From: Liolophura sinensis
Taxonomy: Eukaryota > Mollusca > Polyplacophora > Chitonida > Chitonidae
Assembly (NCBI RefSeq): GCF_032854445.1
Contig: NC_088307.1
Span: 22,520,017-22,584,016, forward strand
Direction: 5' to 3'
DNA length: 64,000 nt
Under the pieces are notes generated by a model. It had not been told where the DNA came from, did not search any database, and saw only the letters and a program-made list of their open reading frames with translations. The translations under genes were made by a program, and so were the position numbers. Positions 1 through 10,924 of this stretch are shown in pieces (the stretch's first letter is position 1; every line of letters begins with the position of its first letter).

Positions 1-185
1 GCAATGCTTTTCATTCGCATTCCTGAATGGTTTGCTGTGTAGTTTCCATAACACCCATTGTCTCAGTTTGGACGGAAAAATCACTCGAATTCCCCACATA
101 AGATATCCGTGGACGATTTCGTCAAGCCTCGTATAATACAGGCGCAGCTCTGGCCCATCACATTCAGTTCATCCATTTAGAGTGT

Positions 186-1440
186 TCAAGTACACACCAG
201 CATCACATGCAAGTCATACAGGTAAACTGTTGTCAAAGTGGACAGTAACTTCTGTCGAAAAAATCTTAACTTTGATCTTCTAAAATGCTGCCTGGCATTC
301 CGTTGTCTATTTCCACATACTGTCCTTCTTTTGCAGTTTATGGAGAGGTGAAGAACTGTGGCTGGGTTAGGCAAGAATCTGGCATAATAGTTCAAAAATT
401 CTATCAACGTTCTTAATTGTGTCAGGTCTTTTGGCGTTGGTGCATTCACAATAGCTTTTACTTTTGGAGATTTTTGTCAGTTAGATGTCTTAGGTATTCA
501 ATTTTGTCCCGGAGAAAACCCCACTTCTCTTTCTTCAGGCGCATGCCATGTTTGTGAAGCCTGTCCAGTACGGTATTTAAAATATTTAAGTGTTATCGTC
601 ATTTTCACTCGTCGTTAATATACCATCCTGATTTATAAGACCTTCGTGTATTTCTCGTATAATCTGTTCAGTTGTACGTTGGTTCCAGATGACGAAAGAC
701 GAAACGGTAAGTGATTGAAGTGGTATAGTCTCTTTTGTGTGTTAATGGTTAGGTATGGACGGGAAGATTCGTCCATCACAAGTTGTTGGTAGTCATTAGC
801 TAGGTCAAGTTTCGAGAATTTTTCTCCCCCTACTAGTAGAGCACACATGTTCTCTATCATCGACAAAGGATACTCATCTACGTCTAAATCGGTATTGATT
901 GTTGATTTAAAATCCGTACGTATTTTAACATTACCATCACGCTACATGGTAGGAAAGATAGAGCTTGCCCAATCAGCTTTATCGACTTTACTGATGATAC
1001 CTTGTGCCTCAAGGCCGTTAATGTCTTTGTTCATTTTGTGTTGTATTACATACAGCACATGTCGTGCTGTCATGAATTTAGGCTGGGCACCCTCTTTGAG
1101 AAATATCTTACCTTGTATGTCCTTAACTTGTCCGATGTCGCTGTTAAACAGTACCTTGAGTTCATTTAAGACTTCGTTCAATCTAGTTTGTGTATCTGAC
1201 GGACATGTTTTAATGTGTTTAAAGTGTGGCCAATTCAGGTTGATGTGTTGCAGCCACGAGCGGCCAAATAGCGCGTGCGTGTGCATGTTTGCATGAACAA
1301 CATACAGTCTTAATCTTTCACGCTGACCTTCATACATCACCTCAACATCAACCACACATATGGGTGCAATTTACTCACCTGTATATGTACGCAGTTTGAT
1401 ATTACATTTAGACTGATTGAGATGGCCAGTCTTACTCCTG
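186..1440 (-). pseudogene. gypsy protease-RT fragments (copy 1)
   Basis: Three separate minus-strand pieces are visible. 942-1355 carries the end of a retropepsin-like domain (FGRSWLQHINLNW, the hydrophobic-GR-W pattern after the active site) followed by the start of RT. 633-866 carries an RT palm stretch (FSKLDLANDYQQL, then a YLTIN..LYHFNHLPF pattern). 186-449 carries the RT connection segment (LRTLIEFLNYYARFLPN). The YxDD catalytic motif is not seen in an open frame. The pieces are separated by stops and frameshifts. The family assignment is firm; function is excluded. Confidence 0.8.
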
Positions 1441-1803
1441 CACGTATAATAAGACATGATGCTTACAGCAGAAACTGTATCTAACTCCATTTTAACTTTC
1501 TTACCTTCAACATTTACCGTTACCTATATTCAATTATCAACCTTGTTAACATTCCCTTCAATCATAATTTGGTCATAGTCAACGCATTCATTAACTTTTA
1601 CACTGCTGACATTTTCATTTACGTAGTTTCTTTACCTTCTTCAGTGAGGATTACACATACAATTCCAACGCAATTATCCTCACATCTATCATTGCCATTG
1701 TTCAAACATCCATTTTGAAAAGTTGTACTAGGTGTATCACTAACAGACACATTTGGTTTAGAACTACTATTTAACCCAGTTTAACTATAGACAGGGTATT
1801 CAC

Positions 1804-2608
1804 CTATACCGTATTATTGTCGTCAGAGTCATCTGTACTTTTTGCATGACTGTCATCCTCCACAAAGTGACATTTCCTTTCCGCTCTTGTTGGAGGGCTT
1901 TGACCTTCGACTGTCTTCTTCAGTTTGTTGTGACAAATCCGTTTTAGATGTCCCTTTACACCACATAAGTTACAAGTTTCATTTTTGTACCAACACTCTT
2001 CCTTTGAATGAGATTTCCCTCCACAGCACGTGAACTGTCGTTTCTCGTCAAAAGTCGGTCTAGTACGCCGCTGACTTCTCCTACCTTGGGTTGACATCTT
2101 ACTGGGTCTCTGGATTGAGTTGCACCGTGTCTTGAGCTACACATTCCGTTGACAAGGATATTTGCACGGATTTTTCATAGCGAGGTTCCTTTTCAGTTAG
2201 TAAGGCTTTTTGAATCACTTCAGAACTTCGTCTACACACTAAGCCACCGCGTAGAGCCTCGGTAAGGAAAGTCTCAAATATACAGTGTTGTTTAAGTGTT
2301 GTTTAAATTCAGCATTGTAAGACGAAATTGTATCCCCTTCCCTCTGGTCTCGTTTATAGAAACGGAAACATTCAGAAATAACTGACGGCTTATGTGACAA
2401 ATGCTCTTGCAATATGCTAATAATGCCAGCAAATGTGAGGTTTGAGGCTTTTGCACGAGCTACAAGCTGGTTCAGTATTTTGTGAGTTTTTGATTCCATC
2501 AAGGAAATACTGTTTTAGTCGTTTTACTTACGAAATCCAGTCCTCATTTCCCTCATCAAATATCTCAATATGTCCTATAGATGGCAGTGAGAGTTCATTT
2601 ACCAACAT
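1804..2608 (-). pseudogene. gypsy gag fragment with CCHC zinc knuckle (copy 1)
   Basis: The piece at 1804-2097 contains a nucleocapsid-type knuckle (CNLCGVKGHLKRIC, a C-x2-C-x4-H-x4-C pattern) followed by an acidic serine/aspartate tail. 2239-2502 and the start near 2608 are capsid-like Gag. Copy 2 reads more openly here, so the N-terminus is better judged there. Small indels (for example near 2290) break copy 1. Confidence 0.75.
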
Positions 2609-2752
2609 GATTTGTCCCTGATTGCGCGTAAAACGTTACAACAACAAGGCAGACTTCACAGTTGTTTATCTCTCACTTATTACGTTTGTTACCTTTCTAA
2701 GTGCTTCAAAATCTGCATAACCAGCTGGAACATCCCAGTGTCGTCGCCAATT

Positions 2753-2850
2753 TGTTATGTCTCGCTCCGTCTAGCAGGGATAGCATATCTAGAGTTGTCC
2801 CTATTAGTACCTTGAACATAGAAAGTTACTTCCCATATACTGCATAGCAC
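2753..2850 (-). repeat. 5' LTR fragment of the decayed gypsy element (copy 1)
   Basis: It lies directly behind the gag start, after a TGGCGACGACACTGGG primer-binding-like stretch (minus strand, near 2735-2750). The minus-strand end reads ...GAGACATAACA, as expected for an LTR ending in CA. A similar segment is at 25926-26100 on the other side of the copy 2 element, which fits a pair of LTR remnants. It is interrupted by the SINE at 2862. Confidence 0.6.
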
Positions 2851-2861
2851 ACATACATAAC

Positions 2862-3027
2862 AGTGGGCGTGAGTGGGAAGGTCTGTCAGCAACCTGCGGA
2901 TGGTCGTGGGTTTCCCCCGGGCTCTGCAAGGTTTCCTTCCACCATAATGCTGGCCGCCGTGGTACAAGTGAAATATTCTTGAGTACGGCGTAAAACACCA
3001 ATCAAATAAATAAATAAATAAATAATA
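2862..3027 (+). repeat. tRNA-derived SINE, 5' truncated (family A)
   Basis: The body (ACCTGCGGATGGTCGTGGG) and tail (TTCTTGAGTACGGCGTAAAA, then CACCAATCAAATAAATAAAT) match full-length copies at 42870 and 32890. The tRNA-like head is missing. Confidence 0.8.
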
Positions 3028-3028
3028 G

Positions 3029-3128
3029 TGAGGGCTCTGCCCAGTTTCCTCCCGCCATAATGCTAACCGCGGTCATATACGTCAAGTATTCTTGAGTACG
3101 GCGTAAACCACCAATCAAATAAATTAAT
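3029..3128 (+). repeat. SINE family A, tail fragment
   Basis: A second partial copy sits directly behind the first. It begins at GGGCTCTGCCCAGTTTCC and ends with the AATCAAATAAATTAAT tail. Both pieces recur in the duplicate at 29895-30165, so they predate the duplication. Confidence 0.75.
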
Positions 3129-3660
3129 CAAACGACAAACTCTTAGCCTATTCAAACATATCGTGATAAATAAATACCACAACGTGACAAAGTGTTTTAG
3201 GACTTAGAAACTTGCAAACTGGATATTGTACTTTAAGCGGGGTGCCTGCTAGCTCCAGGCAAATCAATTTATATTCTTTTAATCAACATGATGCAAAAAA
3301 TACCACTTTTGTCATATATTTACAAAGGCAACACAGCTTCAGTTAGTTTCAGGTAGGCCTTAATTCCAAAACCGCTTCGAGCAAAAGCTGATTGTATCAG
3401 AGACAAGATTAGCAGTCATTAAACATGCTGTCTGTCATGACAGCAAACTCAGTTGTTACTGACTCTCTGGTCCAATAAGGTCCTTTGATGTATTTTTTTC
3501 ACAAAAACATTGGATTCTAAACCGAATAGTTATTTGAGATAAAAAATAGACTATTTTCATTAAACCCACTATAATATTTATAATAGTATCATACACGATA
3601 TATAACAATATTATTCGCTTTTGTTCATCGGAACCGTCAAAGCACAACTGCAGGGGAAAC

Positions 3661-3760
3661 AGCTCCTCATAACAACGGCATAGAGGATAAAACCAAAGCA
3701 CCGTGACGACTGTAATACTTGGCAAGTGGACACACGTAGCCGGTGAAATTTACCTCAGTT
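3661..3760 (+). repeat. MITE-like repeat (family M) forming the GPCR 5' flank, copy 1
   Basis: The stretch ATAAAACCAAAGCACCGTGACGAC, with TGGCAAGTGGACACACGTA and TTTACCTCAG behind it, matches repeats at 41610, 46500, 56365 and 62327 and, inverted, at 25555, 42295 and 43200. It ends about 13 bases before the GPCR start codon. Confidence 0.7.
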
Positions 3761-3772
3761 AGGTGTGTAACA

Positions 3773-5634
3773 ATGAGTATGACTGACAACTTACCGCAGA
3801 CTGACAATGTCTGGACTATAAGTCTGATTGCCAAAATCATCATCGGTGTTATATTTGGCATCACCCTATTCGTTGGTGTTATTGGTAACACCCTTGTGCT
3901 TTTCCTGATGGTGATGACGAAGAAACTACATTCAACGGTGAACCTGTGTTTGGGCTGTTTAGCGGTTGTGGACTTGATTGCCACTGTTTTCTTGACGATT
4001 GTACCTTGGCTTGTGCTCTTAGAGTTGGACCACTCTTTTGTAGGGCGAAACTTCTGTAAGTTTTGTGTTGACTTTTGATGTTCACATGTTCTTTAACTAT
4101 TATGTTGGCACTTCAATGGAAAAATTCTGAAAGTATTTTCATTTACCGGTATTTAATTATTTTGACGGTGGAAAACTCAGAACCATACAGCGGTTGCTGG
4201 AAGACCATTCCCATGCATGGCCAGAATGTCTCAGAGCCACTGCGCTGCACTAGAACGCTATCCCATTCGTCCTCGGAGAACTACGGGCGCAAAGATGTGC
4301 ATCTTGAGATATATTATAGGCCAAAGAACCAACATTTTTTTTTGTATCCGAGTTGGCAGGTACACAAGAGAAAAGTTCCAAGGTGTTCTTGGTATTGCTT
4401 TGTACGTCAGACTACACTACTGCCCATTAATATAGGCCTCAAAACAGACGCTTCTATGCCAGTCATCATAAGTATTCACACTTACCCTGTTCCATGTATA
4501 TTTCGCTGACGATTTAAATATCATTTATGAAATATTTGGCTGGCTTACAACCCATACAGAGGTGTCGTTAGGCCTGTGCTGTTTTAATGGCCACACCGCT
4601 GAGAGGGAGCATGAACTAGACTTAATCTCACCGATGGCATTGTTTCGATTGTTCTGGGTCACTGTGCTGCACCAGCACGTTAGCCACTAAGATGACCGCA
4701 TTGATATAGTTTTGAACACGTTCTTAATTCCAAAATTTCAAGACTTCCCAGCATTTTCAGGTAGATTACTTTGGGTTCGTTTGGCACAAATTTATAAGAA
4801 TTTTGTTCAGTACTAGCCAAATCAACTGCGATAGAACAAAAATAGTGTTAATTCAATTCGGGATGTTCTTGTTCCTTCTTGAAAGAACCAATCAAATTCA
4901 GGATCATGTGATTCAAAATCTTAACCGTGAAACACAGCGCGCGACTATAAAACAGGAACAACATAAATAAGAAAAAGATGACCATGTAAAATAATAGGGC
5001 GGTTGTCAGATTTATTCCAGAATATGCTAAGATTAATTCTCGTTTTTCAGGTGTGTTCCTAACTTCATTGGATAGAGGCGTCCCGGTTTGCTCGACTCTG
5101 ATTTTCCTGCTCATTGGCGTTGAACGTTATACGGCCTTGTGTCATCCTTTCAAATCACTAAGATTGTGGACTTTCAAGAAAGTGTCTCTACTGTTGATCA
5201 TCATTTCGGTCGTTTCTCTAGTTGTGTGCATGCCTTACGGTCACGTCAGCGCGCATGAGGCTGTTTTGAATACTTCAGATTTTTATTGTAATCATGATTT
5301 TGAGAACTCCTGGCTTATTTGGTACGAAACCGCGATCAATTGCATTTTCTTCTTCCTCCCCATTCCGGTACTGCTCTTCTTGTACGGTAAGATGATAATC
5401 GCTTTGAGAGCCAAAGTACCGAGCAACGACGGCCATGGAACCGGATTAAGAGGTGCGCCCAAGTCCAGATCTCAAGTTGTTATGATGATTTTTGTGGTGG
5501 TCACCATGTTTGTCATTTGTCTTTTGCCGTTAAAGATCTACATGTTTCTGCGTATCTACTCTCTAGAAGCCCTTGTTTCACTGGGAGCAAGATCTGTTTT
5601 CATCTTCAAATGGATTGCTCGGATAATGACGTTT
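3773..5634 (+). pseudogene. Class A GPCR, copy 1, broken at the 3' end
   Basis: Exon 1 (3773-4055) encodes a short N-terminus, TM1 (GNTLVLFLMV), TM2 (LAVVDLIA) and the start of TM3 with its disulfide Cys. It ends at a GTAAGT donor (4056). Exon 2 starts at 5051 behind TTTTTCAG, in the right phase (1). It carries ERY, TM4, an ECL2 Cys, TM5 and TM6 (CLLPLK). After about 5603 it departs from copy 2: the TM7 part with NPIVY is replaced by unrelated sequence and then a 200-N gap. Either the gene is truncated by the mobile-element block, or the assembly is broken here. Exon 2 also differs from copy 2 by a few substitutions (for example a Trp/Leu change behind the TM3-TM4 loop). Ligand unknown. Confidence 0.85.
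4600..4700 (-). repeat. tRNA-like SINE head in the GPCR intron (possible)
   Basis: Read on the minus strand, TTAGTGGCTAACGTGCTGG then CAGTGACCCAGAACAATCGAA resembles A-box and B-box stretches of tRNA-derived SINEs. It is present in both GPCR copies (second at about 31690-31770). No tail or target duplication is clear. Confidence 0.35.
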
Positions 5635-5834
5635 NNNNNNNNNNNNNNNNNNNNNNNNNNNNNNNNNNNNNNNNNNNNNNNNNNNNNNNNNNNNNNNNNN
5701 NNNNNNNNNNNNNNNNNNNNNNNNNNNNNNNNNNNNNNNNNNNNNNNNNNNNNNNNNNNNNNNNNNNNNNNNNNNNNNNNNNNNNNNNNNNNNNNNNNNN
5801 NNNNNNNNNNNNNNNNNNNNNNNNNNNNNNNNNN
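5635..5834. other. Assembly gap (200 N)
   Basis: Exactly 200 N. It separates broken GPCR exon 2 (left) from the LTR palindrome (right), so the link between the two is not proven by sequence. Confidence 0.99.
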
Positions 5835-5844
5835 AGTATGTACA

Positions 5845-8267
5845 TGTAAACCCCCAGGTCGGATCTGCCCAAATCTCCAGGCCAGATCTGCTCTGGGTGT
5901 TCACCAGTAAGCTAGTCACATCAGTAACCAAGCCTTATGCTTGTGGGGGAGTGCCCATGGCCTGAGAGGGGGTGGGAGGTCACATGACCTCCACACCCCA
6001 GCCTTGCCATGCGGCCCTTTGTTTTAGCCCCATTCCCTCCAAGACAGCCGAGCAGTCAAGACGTGTTTTACCAAGATCACAGCCAGTCTTCATTCATACA
6101 TTTCACCCAGGTAAGAATTTAACCCTTGTGGTCTCAGAACACTTCCATAAATTGATATATGTAATTGTTGTTACATATGCAATTATCTGACTGTGCCATA
6201 TAGGATATATTATGCACATCTTTTTGAGTAATTTAAGTTATTACTTTGGTTAGCCATTCACAAGTTAGTGTGATCTCTGCAAAGAGATACACACATTCTA
6301 AAAGGATTGGCTGAATAGATTTCAGGAATTTACACTAAGAAATAGGTGGGATAACTGCTTCTCCCATCAACCTGTTTACAGTGAAAATATTTGGTTAGCT
6401 GTGTTAGTTTGGGGTAAACCTCCACATTGGAACCATTAACCCACTTAAGTTCACTAGTTTTAAAAAGTGACCACTGTTTACTTAAATTAATCTGGAATTT
6501 AAGGATTATATGTATCAACTACCAGCTTTTGCCTAAACTTAACTTGATCTCCTAACTTCCAAAACAGATAGTTCCTCTTACATTGGTTAACACATGGTCA
6601 AGCCTAATTCCTTTGTTCGAGCTGACCATGCCAGCCTCCAGTAGCTACAGACATGTGTATTACCCCAGTGTATGTAAGCAAGGTGGCAGCACATCTGGAA
6701 GGGATTAATTTCTCCTTGGCATCTATTGCCCCTGATGACCCCCGCTGGTTAATCTCATCCTATCAGCCCAGCCTCTATCAAGTGGCTAAACAAGATGGCT
6801 GCACCAGCAGTACACAGGCCAAATTAAAACTCAGTACAAGACCAACCACTTGTAACTGTTCTGAGTTTTTGTATTTAATTATGCCTGTGATTGTCCTAAC
6901 ACAACACAATCCTCAGAAATTATATATCACTGCAGATGCACATATACTGGAATTTATCATGCTTTTGGACTTTGACATTTTGAGTCCAGTGTACATGTTC
7001 TCTATGGCCAGTCAGTAAGCATTTGTTATTATTGTTGATAGATACATATATATATAGATATTAACTTTGTATATACAGTTAATATGCATATAGGCTATCG
7101 CATGGTAATATTGTATTTAGTTTATAGATATTATCAAAACACCCTGCGTGACCCGTATCATTGTTCCTCATGCGGTAACCGTTCTGGGTTGTACAATATG
7201 TATACAGCCCCTAGCATGAAAATGTACCACTCAGATTATTAATGCATACATTAGTCTACACTATTGATTTGTAACCTGCATGTTAAATGATCAAAAGAGT
7301 AACTTACGAATGTTAAGTTTTGGTTGGAGGTGAAGGTCAGCTGGCATAGACCAGTATGTCTTGTTATATATGAGATATGACCTGGCATCATAAAATGCAT
7401 TTGTACCCATCATGTGGATACACTGAGTCATCTAAATTTCTAATGCGAGCCTGGCCCCTTATTAGCCTGGCAACGTACTCGACATTATGTTTAGATGCCT
7501 CTCTTAAACAGGATACCGGTAACCCTGTGACCCTTGGCCTCTCTAGTATTGACTATATTGCAATCATTGTTAGCATGATGTCACTTGGTTTCTAGATGCC
7601 ATGCTTAAACGTTACATGCATTATGGTCTGACTGTCAGGCTGACCTCTCAACTTCAACCTACCTTGACCTACATGTATGTGTACAGGTCGCTGTGTATAC
7701 ATGTGGACACACATGTAACATGTCTTATATAATTGGGTTAATAATCATGTCCAACACCTTAACTTGTTTAACTTACCTGTTATGATCATATGGCACTTCT
7801 AATAAGTCTTTAAAAGCTAAGTTCTAAATTATTTACTCATTAATACTTGAAAGCTCTAGTAGCTCTTCCAATTCCCTCCAAGACAGCCGAGCAGTCAAGA
7901 CGTGTTTTACCAAGATCACAGCCAGTCTTCATTCATACATTTCACCCAGGTGCTGTACCGTCTTGACTGCCAGACGTTACCCTCCAGGCTGCTTCTCCTT
8001 GTGAGTCCCTCAGCGGGAACATTATCCAAACTCAGAAGGAAGGAAGGGAAAGGAACATATTTACAGATACCTCTACTCTCATACTGATTACCTCTGTCTC
8101 AAATAATAAATCCTCAGGCTGTGGCACTTATGAAAACCCACCGGAGCATTTGCGTTCTTTGTCCAGCATATATTTAACACTTGTTCCTCCAAACGCCAGT
8201 CACGTGTCCACCCGACAACGTAAGATAGTCTCGCAGGTGATTCAACCGCAGACAAACAGGTCTTACA
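5845..8267 (+). repeat. LTR-A: complete 2.42 kb LTR, plus orientation
   Basis: It starts TGTAAACCCCCAGG and ends CAGGTCTTACA, thus TG...CA, and is followed by a primer binding site at 8270. It is the mirror image of LTR-B (8355-10776). It has no internal coding region of its own: the sequence behind its primer site turns straight into the inverted copy. The LTR contains an 81-bp perfect direct repeat (6032-6112 and 7871-7951). The longest ORF inside it (6653-7018) looks non-coding. Confidence 0.85.
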
Positions 8268-8269
8268 TT

Positions 8270-8287
8270 TGGCGCCCGAAATGGGAC
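8270..8287 (+). promoter_or_regulatory. Primer binding site, tRNA-Lys type (of LTR-A)
   Basis: TGGCGCCCGAAATGGGAC lies two bases behind LTR-A. It matches 16 of 18 positions of the lentiviral tRNA-Lys3 site (known: TGGCGCCCGAACAGGGAC). An inverted copy is at 8335-8352, next to LTR-B. Confidence 0.75.
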
Positions 8288-8354
8288 AAATGTAAGACCT
8301 GTTTGTCAACCGCAGACAAACAGGTCTTACATTTGTCCCATTTCGGGCGCCAAA

Positions 8355-10776
8355 TGTAAGACCTGTTTGTCTGCGGTTGAATCACCTGCGAGACTATCTT
8401 ACGTTGTCGGGTGGACACGTGACTGGCGTTTGGAGGAACAAGTGTTAAATATATGCTGGACAAAGAACGCAAATGCTCCGGTGGGTTTTCATAAGTGCCA
8501 CAGCCTGAGGATTTATTATTTGAGACAGAGGTAATCAGTATGAGAGTAGAGGTATCTGTAAATATGTTCCTTTCCCTTCCTTCCTTCTGAGTTTGGATAA
8601 TGTTCCCGCTGAGGGACTCACAAGGAGAAGCAGCCTGGAGGGTAACGTCTGGCAGTCAAGACGGTACAGCACCTGGGTGAAATGTATGAATGAAGACTGG
8701 CTGTGATCTTGGTAAAACACGTCTTGACTGCTCGGCTGTCTTGGAGGGAATTGGAAGAGCTACTAGAGCTTTCAAGTATTAATGAGTAAATAATTTAGAA
8801 CTTAGCTTTTAAAGACTTATTAGAAGTGCCATATGATCATAACAGGTAAGTTAAACAAGTTAAGGTGTTGGACATGATTATTAACCCAATTATATAAGAC
8901 ATGTTACATGTGTGTCCACATGTATACACAGCGACCTGTACACATACATGTAGGTCAAGGTAGGTTGAAGTTGAGAGGTCAGCCTGACAGTCAGACCATA
9001 ATGCATGTAACGTTTAAGCATGGCATCTAGAAACCAAGTGACATCATGCTAACAATGATTGCAATATAGTCAATACTAGAGAGGCCAAGGGTCACAGGGT
9101 TACCGGTATCCTGTTTAAGAGAGGCATCTAAACATAATGTCGAGTACGTTGCCAGGCTAATAAGGGGCCAGGCTCGCATTAGAAATTTAGATGACTCAGT
9201 GTATCCACATGATGGGTACAAATGCATTTTATGATGCCAGGTCATATCTCATATATAACAAGACATACTGGTCTATGCCAGCTGACCTTCACCTCCAACC
9301 AAAACTTAACATTCGTAAGTTACTCTTTTGATCATTTAACATGCAGGTTACAAATCAATAGTGTAGACTAATGTATGCATTAATAATCTGAGTGGTACAT
9401 TTTCATGCTAGGGGCTGTATACATATTGTACAACCCAGAACGGTTACCGCATGAGGAACAATGATACGGGTCACGCAGGGTGTTTTGATAATATCTATAA
9501 ACTAAATACAATATTACCATGCGATAGCCTATATGCATATTAACTGTATATACAAAGTTAATATCTATATATATATGTATCTATCAACAATAATAACAAA
9601 TGCTTACTGACTGGCCATAGAGAACATGTACACTGGACTCAAAATGTCAAAGTCCAAAAGCATGATAAATTCCAGTATATGTGCATCTGCAGTGATATAT
9701 AATTTCTGAGGATTGTGTTGTGTTAGGACAATCACAGGCATAATTAAATACAAAAACTCAGAACAGTTACAAGTGGTTGGTCTTGTACTGAGTTTTAATT
9801 TGGCCTGTGTACTGCTGGTGCAGCCATCTTGTTTAGCCACTTGATAGAGGCTGGGCTGATAGGATGAGATTAACCAGCGGGGGTCATCAGGGGCAATAGA
9901 TGCCAAGGAGAAATTAATCCCTTCCAGATGTGCTGCCACCTTGCTTACATACACTGGGGTAATACACATGTCTGTAGCTACTGGAGGCTGGCATGGTCAG
10001 CTCGAACAAAGGAATTAGGCTTGACCATGTGTTAACCAATGTAAGAGGAACTATCTGTTTTGGAAGTTAGGAGATCAAGTTAAGTTTAGGCAAAAGCTGG
10101 TAGTTGATACATATAATCCTTAAATTCCAGATTAATTTAAGTAAACAGTGGTCACTTTTTAAAACTAGTGAACTTAAGTGGGTTAATGGTTCCAATGTGG
10201 AGGTTTACCCCAAACTAACACAGCTAACCAAATATTTTCACTGTAAACAGGTTGATGGGAGAAGCAGTTATCCCACCTATTTCTTAGTGTAAATTCCTGA
10301 AATCTATTCAGCCAATCCTTTTAGATGTGTGTATCTCTTTGCAGAGATCACACTAACTTGTGAATGGCTAACCAAAGTAATAACTTAAATTACTCAAAAA
10401 GATGTGCATAATATATCCTATATGGCACAGTCAGATAATTGCATATGTAACAACAATTACATATATCAATTTATGGAAGTGTTCTGAGACCACAAGGGTT
10501 AAATTCTTACCTGGGTGAAATGTATGAATGAAGACTGGCTGTGATCTTGGTAAAACACGTCTTGACTGCTCGGCTGTCTTGGAGGGAATGGGGCTAAAAC
10601 AAAGGGCCGCATGGCAAGGCTGGGGTGTGGAGGTCATGTGACCTCCCACCCCCTCTCAGGCCATGGGCACTCCCCCACAAGCATAAGGCTTGGTTACTGA
10701 TGTGACTAGCTTACTGGTGAACACCCAGAGCAGATCTGGCCTGGAGATTTGGGCAGATCCGACCTGGGGGTTTACA
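8355..10776 (-). repeat. LTR-B: 3' LTR of the gypsy retrotransposon
   Basis: On the minus strand it starts TGTAAACC at 10776, directly behind a purine tract, and ends TCTTACA at 8355. It serves as the 3' LTR of the element whose coding region is 10925-18503. It matches the partial 5' LTR at 18796-20151, but shares more base states with LTR-A than with that 5' LTR. Confidence 0.85.
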
Positions 10777-10790
10777 CTCTCCCCCCCTAA
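10777..10790 (-). promoter_or_regulatory. Polypurine tract
   Basis: The minus strand reads TTTTTAGGGGGGGAGAG immediately before the TG start of the 3' LTR, the expected position of the plus-strand primer of an LTR element. Confidence 0.8.
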
Positions 10791-10924
10791 AAAGGACACG
10801 GGAAGCCTCCAACTAGAGCGACGTGGTCCACTCAGCCAAGAAGTCAAGTGCGCGCTACCAAGTCAAAGCACTTGCCCACTCACCCAAGTAGATACCCCTG
10901 TGGTACTTCATGGACAGAACACTT

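Larger units (their letters stand above)
1..2608 (-). mobile_element. Decayed Ty3/gypsy retrotransposon, copy 1
   Basis: Minus-strand fragments appear in the order gag, zinc knuckle, protease, reverse transcriptase from right to left, which is the order of a Ty3/gypsy element. The reading frame is broken by many stops and shifts, so it is a relic. The same relic, with the same breaks, is at 27038-29643, so the two are copies of one decayed insertion and not independent insertions. The integrase part lies beyond the left edge of this window; the second copy shows it at 26255-27060. No RNase H region is recognisable in either copy. Confidence 0.85.
5845..10776. repeat. 4.9 kb LTR palindrome
   Basis: LTR-A (+) and LTR-B (-) face each other and mirror at about 8311. 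The arms look nearly identical: short ORFs at 6653, 7377 and 7902 reappear with the same translation at 9604, 9027 and 8535. The centre (8268-8354) holds two primer binding sites in opposite orientation around two 17-bp inverted LTR ends with a 7-base spacer (8308-8314). Confidence 0.85.

Noticed and set aside
847-1296. 149-codon plus-strand ORF (and its twin at 27884-28333)
   Set aside because: Lies antisense to recognisable protease-RT sequence; a shadow of the gypsy relic.
5605-5634. An alternative last part of GPCR copy 1 (the bases before the gap) as a novel C-terminus
   Set aside because: Only about 30 bases before a scaffold gap, no TM7 character; a breakpoint or misassembly is simpler.
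6653-9969. 121-codon ORF in LTR-A (6653-7018) and its mirror in LTR-B (9604-9969) as an LTR-encoded protein
   Set aside because: Identity of the two is explained by the palindrome. No domain, no coding bias that I can see, and the 5' LTR region shows disruption near it.
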